A DNA stretch of 64,000 nucleotides, taken from assembly GCF_002575655.3 (NCBI RefSeq), contig NC_053037.3, positions 503,200,544 to 503,264,543 of the forward strand, in the 5' to 3' direction. Shown here one piece after another: positions 1 through 10,569 of this stretch. Within the stretch, counting starts at the first letter, position 1. Every line of letters starts with the position of its first letter. The notes below the pieces were generated by a model that had not been told where the DNA came from, made no database searches, and saw nothing but the letters and a program-made list of their open reading frames with translations. Origin of the DNA: Aegilops tauschii subsp. strangulata (taxonomy: Eukaryota > Streptophyta > Magnoliopsida > Poales > Poaceae). A program made the translations under genes and the position numbers.

Positions 1-14
1 TGGTGGCCTGCTTT

Positions 15-1754
15 TGAAGGAAATATGCCCTAGAGGCAATAATAAAGTATTATTTATTTCCTTATATCATGATAAATGTTTATTATTAATGCTAGAATTG
101 TATTAACCGGAAACATAATACATGTGTGAATACATAGACAAACAGTGTGTCACTAGTATGCCTCTACTTGACTAGCTCGTTAATCAAAGATGGTTATGTT
201 TCCTAGCCATAGACATGAGTCGTCATTTGATTAACGGGATCACCTCATTAGGAGAATGACGTGATTGACTTGACCCATTCCGTTAGCTTAGCACCCGATC
301 GTTTAGTATATTGCTATTGCTTTCTTCATGACTTATACATGTTCGTATGACTATGAGATTATGCAACTCCCGTTTACCGGAGGAACACTTTTTGTGCTAC
401 CAAACGTCACAACGTAAATGGGTGATTATAAAGGTGCTCTACAGGTGTCTCCAAAGGTACTTGTTGGGTTGGCGTATTTCGAGATTAGGATTTGTCACTC
501 CGATTGTCGGAGAGGTATCTCTGGGCCCACTCTGTAATGCACATCACTATAAGCCTTGCAAGCATTGTGACTAATGAGTTAGTTGCAGGATGATGTATTA
601 CGGAACGAGTAAAGAGACTTGCCGGTAACGAGATTGAACTAGGTATTGCGATACCGACGATCGAATCTCGGGCAAGTAACATACCGATGACAAAGGGAAC
701 AACGTATGTTGTTATGCGGTCTGACCGATAAAGATCTTCGTAGAATATGTAGGAACCAATATGAGCATCCAGGTTCCGCTATTGGTTATTGACTGGAGAG
801 GTGTCTCGGTCATGTCTACATAGTTCTCGAACCCGTAAGGTCCGCACGCTTAAAGTTACGATGACAGTTATATTATGAGTTTATATGTTTTGATGTACCG
901 AAGGTTGTTCGGAGTCCCGGATGTGATCACGGACATGACGAGGAGTCTCGAAATGGTCGAGACATAAAGATTGATATATTGGACGACTATATTCGGACAC
1001 CAGAAGTGTTCCGGAGAAGTTTCGGATAAAACCGGAGTGCCGGAGAGGTTACCGGAACCCCCTGGGGAAGTATTGGGCCTTAGTGGGCCTTGAGGGGAGA
1101 GAGAGGGCAGCAACCAGGAGGTGGCGCGCCCCCTCCCATGAGGAGTCCGAATTGGACTAGGGGAGGGGGGCGCAGCCCCTCTTTCCCTCTCCCTCTCCCT
1201 CTCTTTCCTTCCCCCCTCTCTTCCTAGTTGGACTAGGAAAGGGGAGTCCTACTCCTACTAGGAGGAGGACTCCCCCCCCCTCTCCTTGGCGCGCCCAAAG
1301 GCAGCCGGCCTCCCCCTTGCTCCTTTATATACGGGGGCAGGGGGGCACCTCTACACACAATTGATATACGATATTTTAGCCGTATGCGGTGCCCCCCGCA
1401 CCATATTACACCTCTCTAATATCGTTGCGGAGCTTAGGCGAAGCCCTGCGTCGGTAGAGCATCATCATCGTCACCATGCCGTCGTGCTGACGAACCTCTC
1501 CCTCAACACTCGGCTGGATCGGAGTTCGAGGGACGTCATCGAGCAGAACGTGTGCTGAACTCGGAGGTGCCGTGCATTCGGTACTTGATCGGTCGGATTG
1601 TGAAGACGTACGACTACATCAACCGTGTTGTGATAACGCTTCCGCTTTCGGTCTACGAGGGTACGTGGACAACACTCTCCCCTCTCGTTGCTATGCATCA
1701 CCATGATCTTGCGTGTGCATAGGAATTTTTTTGAAATTACTACGTTCCCCAACA
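15..1754 (+). mobile_element. Solo LTR of an Angela/WIS-type copia retrotransposon
   Basis: Begins TGAAGGAAATATGCCC and ends ACTACGTTCCCCAACA, the termini of Triticeae Angela/WIS LTRs. It matches, in inverse orientation, the two LTRs of the full-length Angela element at 15707-24184. It is flanked by a perfect 5-bp target-site duplication GCTTT (10-14 and 1755-1759). No internal region is present, so this is a solo LTR, usually the product of LTR-LTR recombination. A TATA-like TTTATATA lies near 1324-1331. The 75-codon open frame near 347-574 recurs in the other LTR copies and is not taken as a gene. Confidence 0.93.
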
Positions 1755-2368
1755 GCTTTCGCTCAGGGACTACGAAAAACTCGTTAGGAAGTGTGCTAAA
1801 AGATTTGTCGTTCGTCCTGGCCCTGTCCTGGCGCTTTGTATCGCGGTACCCAAGGGGCACGGATTAGGAGAGGTGTGCCTGCTTTGGGCTCGAATGAGGG
1901 TGGCTCACGAGAAGGCAGAAAATAGAAAAAATGCCCGCGAGGGCACCTGCCTAGCCCCCTCGTGAGGCATGCGAGAGAGCGAACACGAGCGAATTTGAGC
2001 CTGAAAAATGTAGTGGAAGGCAAGGGAATCAAATCAGCAAGGAACGCCAAGAGCAAACTTTGAATAAGGAAAAGCGAGCCAACTACGGAAAGCAAATGAA
2101 AAGCCGCCTCTGGCACCTAATCTAGTATTCAAGTCTTCTCACCAGCGCGGAGCTAAGTGCTGTCCACTAGGCGTGGGAGGGAGCCCCAGGGCCTGAGGCC
2201 GGCGCTCCTGAGACTCCGGGGCGTGTACAGCCTCAACTCATTATTACATGAGAGTGTCACAGGCAGCGATTCTTCACAGGCACCAGGCCTTCTTCACAGG
2301 CTCTGGGCCTTTCTTCTCAGGCTCTGGGCCTTGCTTCTCAGGCTCTGGGCCTTGCTTCATGGATAGAA
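1755..2368 (-). other. 3' untranslated region of gypsy D
   Basis: Sequence downstream of the D integrase stop codon. It contains the 21-bp tandem repeat at 2298-2360 and otherwise no supported gene. Similar sequence (CTCGTGAGG motifs, the 'gcgcggag' stretch) is found downstream of the integrase end in element E (about 45030-45500), which supports common ancestry of D and E. Confidence 0.6.
2298..2360. repeat. 21-bp tandem repeat, three copies, just after the D integrase gene
   Basis: The unit AGGCTCTGGGCCTTGCTTCTC recurs at 2298, 2319 and 2340 with a period of exactly 21 bp. On the minus strand one frame reads as a 7-residue repeat (QGPEPEK). Element E has a related, decayed version at about 44965-45005. 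Confidence 0.85.
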
Positions 2369-3568
2369 CTACCGGAGGTGCTGGATGTTCCAGGCGTTTT
2401 GGATGGGTGTCCCATCCTGCGTCTCCAGGCGCGCTGCACCCGGCCTGGAGACATGGACGACTCTGAGTGGGCCCTCCCACATGGGCAAAAGCTTGTGCAG
2501 CCCTTCTCTGGAGAGGACCCGCCTCAGGACGAGGTCGCCCACCTCGAGCGTCCTGGAGCGGATGTTGCGGCAGTGGTATCGCCGCAGCGCCTGTTGGTAC
2601 CTTGCCGCCCTCAATGCAGCTTCGCGACGGTGTTCCTCCCCTAGCACGAGATCCATCCCCCGCATGGCGTCCTGCAGCATTTCGTTGAACGCCAGGACCC
2701 GTGCGGAGCGATGCTTGACCTCGTGAGGAAGGATTGCTTGAGCTCCGTGGACGAGGTAGAATGGAGTCTCGCCCGTTGTCTTGGTGGCGGTGGTGCGGAT
2801 GGACCATAGCACCGACTGAACCTCGTCGTGCCAGCCCCTGCCACAGGCCTCTAGCTTCTTCTTGAAGGTCCTGGTCTTGAGGCCCCTCAGGACCTCCGCG
2901 TTGGCGCGTTCGGCCTGGCCATTACTCCGGGGGTGCGCCACCGAAGCATAGCAGATATGCGTTCCAAGGTTAGCACAGTAGGTTTTGAAGAGGTTGCTAG
3001 TAAACTGCAAACCGTTATCTGTAGTGATGCGGTTGGGGACCCCGAAGCGGCTCACGAGGCCCTTGATGAACTTGACAGCAGAGCCGGCCGGAATGGTACG
3101 GACGGCCTCCACTTCCGCCCACTTGGTGAACTTGTCGATGGCGACGTAGAGATAATGGTAGCCCCCTGGTGCCTGAGGGAACGGGCCTAAGATGTCCAGC
3201 CCCCAGACCGCGAACAGCCACGTGAGCAGGATTGTTTGGAGGCCCTGAGCTGGCTGGTGGATTTGCTTGGCGTGGAATTGGCAAGCTTCACAGGACTTCA
3301 CCAGCTCGGCTGCGTCGTTGAGTGCTGTAGGCCAATAGAACCCACTGCGGAACACCTTGCCGACGAGGGTCCGTGACGACAAGTGGTGTCCGCAGTCACC
3401 GCCGTGTATGTCGATCAGCAACTCCCTTCCTTGATCGCTGGAGATGCAGTGCAGCGTGACATCGTTCGGCCGTTTCATGTATAACTCGCCGTCTTGGATA
3501 CAGTATGCCATGGCTTGCCGGGCCACGAGCTCCGCGTCCTCTTCCTTCTCCGGCAGCATCCCGTGCAC
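2369..3568 (-). CDS. Integrase region of gypsy D, uninterrupted 399 codons
   Basis: Integrase of a Ty3/gypsy polyprotein: it would insert the cDNA copy into chromosomal DNA. Visible in order: an HHCC zinc-binding region (HGGDCGHH ... CEACQ, residues about 53-97), then the DDE core with the first Asp in WGLDILGPF, the second in TTDNGLQF and the Glu in NGQAERAN, then a C-terminal domain (GDLVLRRV) ending in NIQHLR and a stop. All catalytic residues are present and the frame is open throughout, unlike the RT and RNase H upstream. In the living element it was part of one polyprotein, so the first Met here is not a real start. Confidence 0.9.
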   Translation of the reverse strand: MHGMLPEKEEDAELVARQAMAYCIQDGELYMKRPNDVTLHCISSDQGRELLIDIHGGDCGHHLSSRTLVGKVFRSGFYWPTALNDAAELVKSCEACQFHAKQIHQPAQGLQTILLTWLFAVWGLDILGPFPQAPGGYHYLYVAIDKFTKWAEVEAVRTIPAGSAVKFIKGLVSRFGVPNRITTDNGLQFTSNLFKTYCANLGTHICYASVAHPRSNGQAERANAEVLRGLKTRTFKKKLEACGRGWHDEVQSVLWSIRTTATKTTGETPFYLVHGAQAILPHEVKHRSARVLAFNEMLQDAMRGMDLVLGEEHRREAALRAARYQQALRRYHCRNIRSRTLEVGDLVLRRVLSREGLHKLLPMWEGPLRVVHVSRPGAARLETQDGTPIQNAWNIQHLR

Positions 3569-3586
3569 CGGGTACTCTTTGAATTC

Positions 3587-4519
3587 CTAGGTCCAGCACT
3601 TCTCCTGGGGCTCGAGCGCTAAGAGCAGCCGAGCTCCTGAGGTTGGGCCACAGGCTGGGGCTCCCGTGGCCGGGGGCTGTGGGAGCTCCTCCCGAGGCTG
3701 AGTCATGCTTGAAAGAGGTGGCGTAGCTGATGGCTTGAAGAGCCCCTCTTTGAAGACACCGGGCTCTTGTGGTTGCATCTTGGATGCTCTCCTGGCGATG
3801 TCGTCGGCTTCCTTGTTGGTTCCCCGGGGCACGTGCTGCAGCTCCAGGCCCGAGAACTGCTTTTCCATCTTGCGCACCTCCGCGAGCTAGGCCTTTATGT
3901 GCTCGTCGTTCGGCTCGTACACCTTGTTGGAGAAGTTGATGAGGAGCTGCGAGTCGCCTTTGACGGTGAGGCGCTTCACCCCTAGAGCCACCGCAGCCTT
4001 CAGGCCGGCTATGAGGCCTTCATATTCTGCGATGTTGTTGGAAACCTTCTCGCCATGCCGAAAACAGAGCTGCACGGCGCAGTAGAGCTTGTCCTGAGTG
4101 GGCGAGATGAGCACTGCTCCAGCCCCCGCGCCCTGGTGCGCGAAGGCGCCATCGAAATACATGACCCAGCCATCTGGTGCCTCACTTCCTGGGGAGGTGG
4201 ACCGGTCTTCTCCTTCCTCCAGAGTCGGGGCATCTGTCCATTCTGCCACAAAATCAGCGAGCGCGGCCCCCTTGATGACCCTGGTAGTGCTGAACTCCAA
4301 CTGGAATGCTTGCAACTCGATGTTCCACTCAGCGACCCTTCCGGCTGAGTTAGGGCTCCTGAGTACCCACTCCAACGGGTAGGCTGAGACGACCTTGATG
4401 GGGTGGCCCTGGAAGTAGTGTCGCAGCTTGCGCGAGGCTACCAAGAGTGCGAGCAGGAGCTTTTGCAGCATGGGGTAGCGCGCCCTTGCGTCCCGCAGTA
4501 CGGTGCTGACGAAGTACAC
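3587..4519 (-). pseudogene. RNase H region of gypsy D, split by a stop
   Basis: Matches the RNase H that follows reverse transcriptase in gypsy polyproteins and degrades RNA in RNA/DNA hybrids. Seen: VMYFDGAFAHQGAGAGAV with the catalytic Asp, NNIAEYEGLIAGL with the catalytic Glu, and GDSQLLI with the third acid. An in-frame stop follows 'EHIKA' at about 3887; the frame then resumes (HVPRGTNKEADDIARRA) and continues towards the integrase. The active-site acids survive but the polyprotein is broken. Confidence 0.82.
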
Positions 4520-4642
4520 CGGGTGCTCGACGAGGGCTGGTATACTGTCGAGCCACGGGTCCTACAGAGATTGGAGCATATCCTAAGGTGGTGGGTTTCC
4601 CGAGACCTGACCGTCCTCAGGAGCTTCTGCGATGTTTCCCTG

Positions 4643-6066
4643 CTAAGCTTGGTCTTCTGCCAAAGATGGCTTTGCTGCGCCTTCCTGACCCTGCGTTGCA
4701 TCAGCTCTTGCTTGACACGGCACACCCTTGTCTTGGCGCTCCTCCCGAACCGCCACCAGTGCCACGTTGGCGGAGTACGGGGTGGCGGCAAGGTAGAGTA
4801 CCTGAGGCTCGAGAGGCCGCGGTGCCACCATCACCGGGGAGCTGGCGAGGTATCTCTTGAAGTCTTGGAAGGCCCGGTCGGCCTCCGGGGTCCACTCGAA
4901 CGGGCCCTTCTTCTTCATGAGCTTAAAGAAGGGTAAGGCACGCTCGCCTAGCTTGGAGATGAAACGCCCTAACGCGGTCACCCGCCCTGCTAGCTTCTGC
5001 ATCTCCTTAAGGGTCTGCGGTACGCTCATGTTTTCGATGGCCTTGATCTTCTCCAGGTTCAGCTCGATCCCCCTGTGGGATACGAGGAACCCCAGTAGCT
5101 TGCCGGAGGGGACGCCAAACATGCACTTCTCTGGGTTAAGCCTCAAGTTCACTTGGCGCAAGCTCTCGAAGGTGTCTTCCAAATCTTGAATCAATGTCCT
5201 CCCCTCGCGAGATTTGACCACTATGTCATCAACATAGGCCTCTGTGTTTCTGCTGAGCTGCTGCCCCAAGGCGATGTGCATCAACTGCTGAAAGGATGCG
5301 CCCGCGTTGCGCAGCCAAAGGGCATGCAGGTGTAGCAGTACACCCCGCATGGTGTCAGGAAGGCTGTCTGCTCCACATCCTCCACCGCCATCTTGATTTG
5401 GTGGTATCCTGAGAGTGCATCCAGGAAACATAGCAAGTCGCACTCGGCGGTGGATTCGATGATTTGATCGATGCGTGGGAGTGGGAACAGATCTTGGGGG
5501 CAAGCTTTGTTAAGGTTGGTGAAGTCGACGCACATCCGTTCCTTCCCGCCTTTCTTCGGTACTACGACAGGGTTCGCCAGCCATTCGGTGTATCGAACTT
5601 CTCGGATGGTACCTGCCACCTCTAGCTTGCGCGTCTCTTGGACGATGAAGGCCTGCTTCTCAGTGGACTGCCGTCTTGCTCTCTGCTTCATGGGCCGTAT
5701 GTTGGGGCACACCCTTAGATGATGCCGGATCACCTCTCTAGGGACCCCTACCAGCTGATTGGGCTCCCACGCAAATATCTCCTTGTTCGCGTGCAAAAAC
5801 CTCACCAAAGCTTCTTCTTGTCCCGGGTCAAGGCCGGTTCCTATGGTGAAGGTGGCTCCTGAGGACCCGTCCTCATTGACCGGCACCTGCTTAGGCCGGG
5901 TGAGTCGCCGCCATGAACTGAGCAAGAGCCGGGTACCCGAGGATGGCATTGTATGGCAGGCCGATGCGTGCGATGTCGAAGTCCACCAGCTCAGTGCGGT
6001 AGTTGTCGCATGTTCCGAAGGTGACAGGGAGGCGGATCCGCCCCAGAGAGTGGGCAGCTCCACCAC
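4643..6066 (-). pseudogene. Reverse transcriptase of gypsy D, in two overlapping frames
   Basis: Reverse transcriptase, which copies element RNA into cDNA. The first part (6066-5281) holds the fingers (EWLANPVVVPKKGG, RMCVDFTNLNKACP) and the LDALSGYHQIKM motif. The second part (5503-4643) holds the catalytic box in EAYVDDIVVKS and the thumb (PEKCMFGVPSGKLLGF). A frameshift near 5300, in the 'MPFG' region, joins the two frames. The YVDD box is intact, so inactivation is by frame breakage rather than loss of the catalytic residues. Confidence 0.85.
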
Positions 6067-6781
6067 CCACTCCCGAAAAGGGCTTGCTGAGGTTGAGCCG
6101 CTCGGGTGGCACGTGGAGAAGGCTGAAGGCTTCTACGGAGAGCAAGTTGAGGCCGGCACCGCCGTCAATGAGGGTCTTGGTAATGGCCACGTTGCAGATG
6201 GTGGGAGTGCAGAGCATCGGGAGCATCCCCGAGCCGGCAGTGGAGTCGCGGTGGTCTTCTGAGCCGAAGGTGAGGTCGGCCTCCGGCACAGCCCAACCCG
6301 GCGGAGCCCCCAAGCGCTTGGAGGCTGCCCCATTCTGACAAAATAAAGGTTTGACGTGGCGATTTGAAGGCGGTGCTTGAGAGCCGCCCAGCAGTGTCGC
6401 GAGTGCGTGGTGCGCCGGCACCGCGTAGCGAGCGGTGAAGAGGTCGCGGAGTTCCCCCCAGGATGTCACCGTTGATCCTGGGAGGTTGAGCAGCCAGGCG
6501 CACGGCTCGCCGGCGAGGGCCATGGGGAACCACTTGGCCATGATCTTGTCATCGCCTCCGGCTTCGAGGACGGCCTCCTCATACGCCAGCAGGAACGGCG
6601 CCGGGTCTGCCGCGCCGTCGTAACGCGGCGGCATCCCTGGCTTGAACTTGGTTGGCCACTGCACTCGCCGCAGGGCGGGGGCCATGGCTCGGTACCCAGA
6701 CTCCCTGCTGCTGACGTCGGCCGCAGAGGTGGATGGCGGGGCACCGTCCCTGGGGGCGAAGAACGGCGGTGAGGAGCGCAA
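5891..6781 (-). pseudogene. gag-protease of gypsy D with gag C-terminus deleted
   Basis: The N-terminal part matches the gag capsid region (FKPGMPPRYDGAADP, KWFPMALAGEPCAWLLNL). The frame then jumps, through an unrelated stretch near residues 145-190, into an aspartic-protease region (TLIDGGAGLNLLSVE; LPYNAILGYPALAQF). Element C keeps about 250 more gag residues, with a zinc-knuckle-like CX2HX4HX4C, between the corresponding points; D has lost them. The active-site loop reads DGG rather than D-S/T-G, as in B and A of this window. Confidence 0.78.
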
Positions 6782-6806
6782 GTTGGTGGAGAGGAGCTCC
6801 GGCGCA

Positions 6807-6824
6807 CCCCTACCTGGCGCGCCA
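6807..6824 (-). other. Primer binding site of gypsy D
   Basis: On the minus strand TGGCGCGCCAGGTAGGGG starts two bases inside the 5' LTR. The same sequence follows the LTR of element C (40999-41016). This is the usual position for the tRNA primer binding site; I do not assign the tRNA. Confidence 0.75.
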
Positions 6825-6826
6825 AA

Positions 6827-7725
6827 CGTCGGATGTGGGGTTCCGGCAAACCCTTAAGGTTCGAACACTGGGGTGCGCGCGAAGTCTTTCCCTCCTACCG
6901 ATCTACGCCCTAGCTCGCTAAGATCTCACGGACGAACTCGGCGAACTCGCAACACAGAAAGACACGGGGTTTATACTGTTTCTGGCCATCGTTGTGGCAA
7001 AATACCCTACTCTAGTGTGGTGGTGGTGGATTGCCTCTGGGGCCGATGATGAACAGTACAAGGGATGAACAGCCTCCTGAGGTTGAGGTGTTCTTGTGGC
7101 TAGGATGGGCTCTCGACCGAGTTGGATCAAGCTAATATGAGATGCCCTTACTACGGTGGCTAGCTCTACTTATATAGGCCCTGGTCATCTTCCCAAATAA
7201 TGAGCGGGAAGGGAGCCAACAACGGCGGGCAAATTTGAAGGGGGACAACTAGTACAAGCTATCCTGACAAAAGCGGTCTTCGCCTGCGAAAAGCTCTGGT
7301 GGTGACGCCGTCTTGGGCTCCATGATGACCTCCGTCTTGCCGTCCTCCTGGTCTTGGTCTTGTTGCACCAATATAGCAACCTATGCCTGATGCCTCGGTA
7401 CTCTTCGCCTGCGCTGGCCTCCTTAGCAGCAAAGAGGAAATAAGGATGCTGCGCGCGCTGGCGCGCGCCTGGTGTTGTGCGTCATGGCTTAGGTCACGAG
7501 GGCCTCGTGAGGTTTTGCCTCGCCTTGATATCTCTGATCCTCGTGAGCCTGCCTGGCTAGGCCATTCCAGAGGAGGTATTGCGTCGTCCGCCTCGCGAGG
7601 CTTGGACACTCGCGAGGGTCTAGGATGCCTTGTTGATGAAGATGGGCCGTACGGCCTGCTAGCTTAGCCACGCTGTGGGCCGCAGGCAAGCAAGTCTAGG
7701 GACCCCCGTTCCCAGAACGCCAACA
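6827..7725 (-). repeat. 5' LTR of gypsy D
   Basis: On the minus strand it starts TGTTGGCGTTCTGGGAAC and ends GGAACCCCACATCCGACG. The terminal TGTCGG/CCGACA seen in the C copies is altered at both ends here (CCAACA at 7720-7725; CGTCGG at 6827), consistent with age. About 899 bp, close to the C LTRs (885 and 880 bp). Confidence 0.88.
7171..7176 (-). promoter_or_regulatory. TATA box in the LTR of gypsy D
   Basis: TATATA in the context GGCCTATATAAGTAGAGCTA on the minus strand. The same context recurs in all LTRs of this family in the window (10901-10907, 41351-41356, 47568-47575, 48805-48812). Confidence 0.65.
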
Positions 7726-8882
7726 AGGGACGGGTTGTTTCTTCGGTGGTGGTGTCCCTCTTGCGCTTGTTTGTCTTGCGGGCGTCGATGAGGTAGTACG
7801 CGTTGTGGTCGCACAAGGCCTTGCTGAAGATGAAGGGCCCTCCCAAGGGGAGGACAGCTTGTGCTGGCCGTCTGCTCTTGGACGAGCCGGAGGAGGAGGT
7901 GTCCCTCTCGGAAAGTGAGGGGCTTGATCTTCTTGCTGTGGTAATGCCTCAAACCTTGCTGGTAGATGGCTGAGCGACTGAGCGCTAGGAGACGTGCTTC
8001 TTCAAGTAGGTCGACGCCGTCTTCGTGGGCTTCCTTTGCTTCGGCTTCCGTGTACATCGTGACACGTGGTGAGTCGAACTCGACGTCGGTCGTGATGACG
8101 GCTTCTGCTTCGTAGACGAGGAAGAAAGGGGTGAACCCAGTCGATCTGCTTGGCGTGGTGCGGAGACTCCAGAGGGCGTCCGGCAACTCATCAAGCCAAC
8201 TGCCGGGTGAACGGATGAGGGGCTCAACGAGTCGCTGCTTGATGTCGGATAGGATGAGGCCGTTAGCCCGCTCGAGCTCGCCGTTGGACTGCGAATGTGC
8301 AACGGAAGCCAGGTCGAGGCGGATGCCGGAGACGGAGTAGTACTGCGCGAGCGCGCCCTTGGCGAAGTTGGTGCCATTGTCCGTGATGAAGCTGTTCGGC
8401 ATGCCGTAGCGTACCGCGATGTCCTTGACGAATAGAACAGCCATCGGCCCGTCCAGCTTCTTGATTGGCCTTGCTTCGATCCACTTGGTGAACTTGTCCA
8501 CCGCCACCAGCAGATGTGTCATGCCACCTCGAGCGGTCTTGAAGGGCCCCACAATGTCAAGTCCCCAGACCGCGAAGGGCCAGGCGATCGGGATGGTCCG
8601 GAGTGCCGACGCCGCCTGGTGGCTGCGCTTGCTGAATTGCTGGCATCCCTCACAATTGAGGACGAGTGACTCCACGTCTTCGAGGCCCGTGAGCCAGTAT
8701 AAAACGTGGTGGAAAGCTTTGGCCACTAGGGAGCGCAAAGCGGCGTGGTGCCCGCACTCGCCCTGGTGTATGTCGAGGAGGATCTCGATGCCCCTGTCCC
8801 GCTTGATGCAGCACTGAAAAACGCCTGTGGAGCTGCGCTTGACAAGCGCGTTGTTGATGTGCTGTAGGCGGACGCTCGGCAC
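7726..8882 (-). pseudogene. Integrase of gypsy B, frameshifted near its end and truncated by D
   Basis: HHCC region (HQGECGHHAALRS ... CEGCQQF), then a DDE core with GLDIVGPF, ITDNGTNF and SNGELERANG, so all catalytic acids are present. A frameshift near 7870 moves the C-terminal domain into another frame (GGPFIFSKALCDHNAYYLIDARK, seen at 7846-7730). Compared with element A, only about 15 residues are missing when the LTR of D begins at 7725. Confidence 0.85.
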
Positions 8883-9069
8883 TGCACTTTCCGGGCTTCG
8901 GTCTCGTCCATGGGGAGGACCCCGTTCTCCAGGAACTCCAAGATGGGCAGGGCCCAGGATGATGCCATGACCCCGGCGAAGACAGCCATTACGGCGTGTT
9001 CCGGGGTGGCAGCCTCCGAACCGGGTTCAGCGGCCCCTAGGCTGGGTTGAGTTGTCGCCGAGTTGGCTG

Positions 9070-9279
9070 GAGCAGTCCCCGGGCCGGGTTGAGGCGCGGT
9101 CGGGTAGGTCGGAGCAGTCCCCGGGCCGGGTTGAGGCGCGGCCGGGTCGGTCGGAGCAGTCCCCGGGCCGGGTTGAGGCGCGGTCGGGTCGGTCGGAGCA
9201 GTCCCCGGGCCGGGTTGAGGCGCGGCCAGGTCGGTCGGAGCAGTCCCCGGGCCGGGTTGAGGCGCGGCCGGGTCGGTTG
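9070..9279. repeat. 42-bp tandem repeat, five copies, in pol of gypsy B
   Basis: Units starting GAGCAGTCCCCGGGCC begin at 9070, 9112, 9154, 9196 and 9238, period exactly 42 bp. On the coding (minus) strand they encode a 14-residue Pro/Gly/Ala/Thr repeat (APQPGPGTAPTDPA-like) in the linker between RNase H and integrase. Element A has a related but irregular Gly/Pro-rich linker at 29131-29235. Confidence 0.92.
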
Positions 9280-10569
9280 GGACGTGGATGGACTCGGAGT
9301 CCGGAGACGGCTTGACGGACGGGTTGTGCAGATGCTCGAGGGAGACGCCGGACGGAATGGACTGCCGGGACAAGGCGATCTTGGCGAGCGTGTTGGCCGC
9401 CTCATTCTTTGCGCGCGGGACATGGAGGAGCTCGTAGCCCACGAAGAATCCGGATAGCTTTTGGACGAGGAAGCGGTAGCTTGCCATGTTGGAGTCGTGG
9501 GCGTCGCACTCGCCGGAGCACTGCTGCACCACCAGGTCCGAGTCGCCGTAGCACAGGATGCGCTGGATGCCGAGTTCCTTGGCGAGAAGGAGGCCGTGCA
9601 CAAGGGCTTCATACTTGAGCCGGTCGCCCTTGGGGGAGGACAACACGATGCCGGCTCGTAGGCCGAGTCGCGTCTTCGAGCCGTCGAACTGCATGCGCCA
9701 GTGCGGCGAATCCGGTGGCCGTGGTAGGTACTGGGTCTCGGTCTAGTCGACGAGGAAGTCGGCCAAAGCCTGGGACTTGATCGTGGTGCGGGGCTCGTAG
9801 AGGATGGTGTGGCCGGCTAGCTCGAGCGCCCACATGGCGACCCGGCCAGAGGCATCCCGGCACCCGATGATCTCGCCGAGAGGGGCCGTGCTGACCACGG
9901 TGATGACATGCTCTTGGAAGTATTGCTTCAGCTTCTTGACGGTGAAGTACACACCGTAACACATCTTCTGATAGTGCGGGTAGTTCTGCTTCGAGGCGGA
10001 GAGCACCTCGCTCAGGTAGTAGACAGGACATTGGACGGCTTGGACCTTGTCCTTCTCTGGTCGCTCAACCACCATCACCATGCTGACAAACCGCGAGGTT
10101 GCGGCGATATAGAGAAACAGCGGCTCCTTCTCGGCCGGTGCGGCCAAGACTGGTGCGGTGTAGAGCATGCGCTTGGGATCCCGGAAAGCCTCATCCGCCT
10201 GGTCGTTCCACTCGAACGGCGTCGTCTTCTTCATGTGCTGATACAGGGGCAGGTCCCTCTCGCCCAGCCGGCTGAGAAACCGGCTGACCGAGGCCAAGCA
10301 GCCGGTGAATTTCTAGATATCGCGCAGCCGAGCCGGCTTGCGCATGCGCTCGATGGCCTTGATCTTCTCCGGGTTCGCCTCAATGCCGTGCTCCGAGATG
10401 AGGAAGCCGAGTAGCTTTCTGGCCGGGACGCTGAAAATGCATTTTTCTGGGATGAGCTTGACCTTGTACTCGCACAGGTTGGCGAAGGTCTCCTTCAAAT
10501 CGCCGAGGAGCGTGAGGTGCTGCTTGGTCTTCACCATGATGTCGTCCATGTAGACGTGGATGTTGCAGC
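9280..10569 (-). pseudogene. RT 3' half and RNase H of gypsy B
   Basis: Starts with the codons for HVYMDDIMVKT (YMDD form of the catalytic box), then the thumb and connection (PEKCIFSVPARKLLGFL, FEWNDQADEAF). There are stops at about 10313 and 9743. In the RNase H part MQFDGSKTRLGLRAGIVL keeps the first acid. Compared with A, 15 residues carrying the conserved NNxAE motif and its catalytic Glu are deleted in frame (near 9610). The enzyme therefore lost an active-site residue as well as reading-frame continuity. Confidence 0.85.

Larger units (their letters stand above)
1..7725 (-). mobile_element. Gypsy element D (Tat-like), 5' LTR to 3' region; 3' LTR lies beyond the left edge
   Basis: A minus-strand Ty3/gypsy retrotransposon. 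Read on the minus strand it runs: 5' LTR (7725 to 6827), primer binding site, gag-protease, reverse transcriptase, RNase H, integrase, 3' untranslated region. A solo Angela LTR (15-1754) interrupts the 3' region; bases 1-14 are D again. Its right LTR directly abuts the last codons of the integrase of element B at 7726, so D is inserted into B. The right target-site copy would be AGGGA (7726-7730); the matching left copy is outside the window. The LTR is of the same type as in C, E and the solo LTR at 48249. Confidence 0.85.
7726..10569 (-). mobile_element. Gypsy element B, 3' part (RT second half to integrase)
   Basis: Second segment of minus-strand gypsy B; the first is 41899-44740. At 10569 its reverse-transcriptase frame is cut by element C. 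The codons resume exactly at 41904, with GCAGC duplicated at 10565-10569 and 41899-41903. At 7726 the integrase end is cut by element D. B and A are the closest relatives in the window (aligned gag, protease, RT and integrase). Confidence 0.9.

Noticed and set aside
347..574. A 75-codon open frame (MTMRLCNSRLPEEHF...), also at 16853-17080 and 23626-23853
   Set aside because: It recurs because all three are copies of the same Angela LTR. It has no domain and no coding signal beyond LTR duplication.
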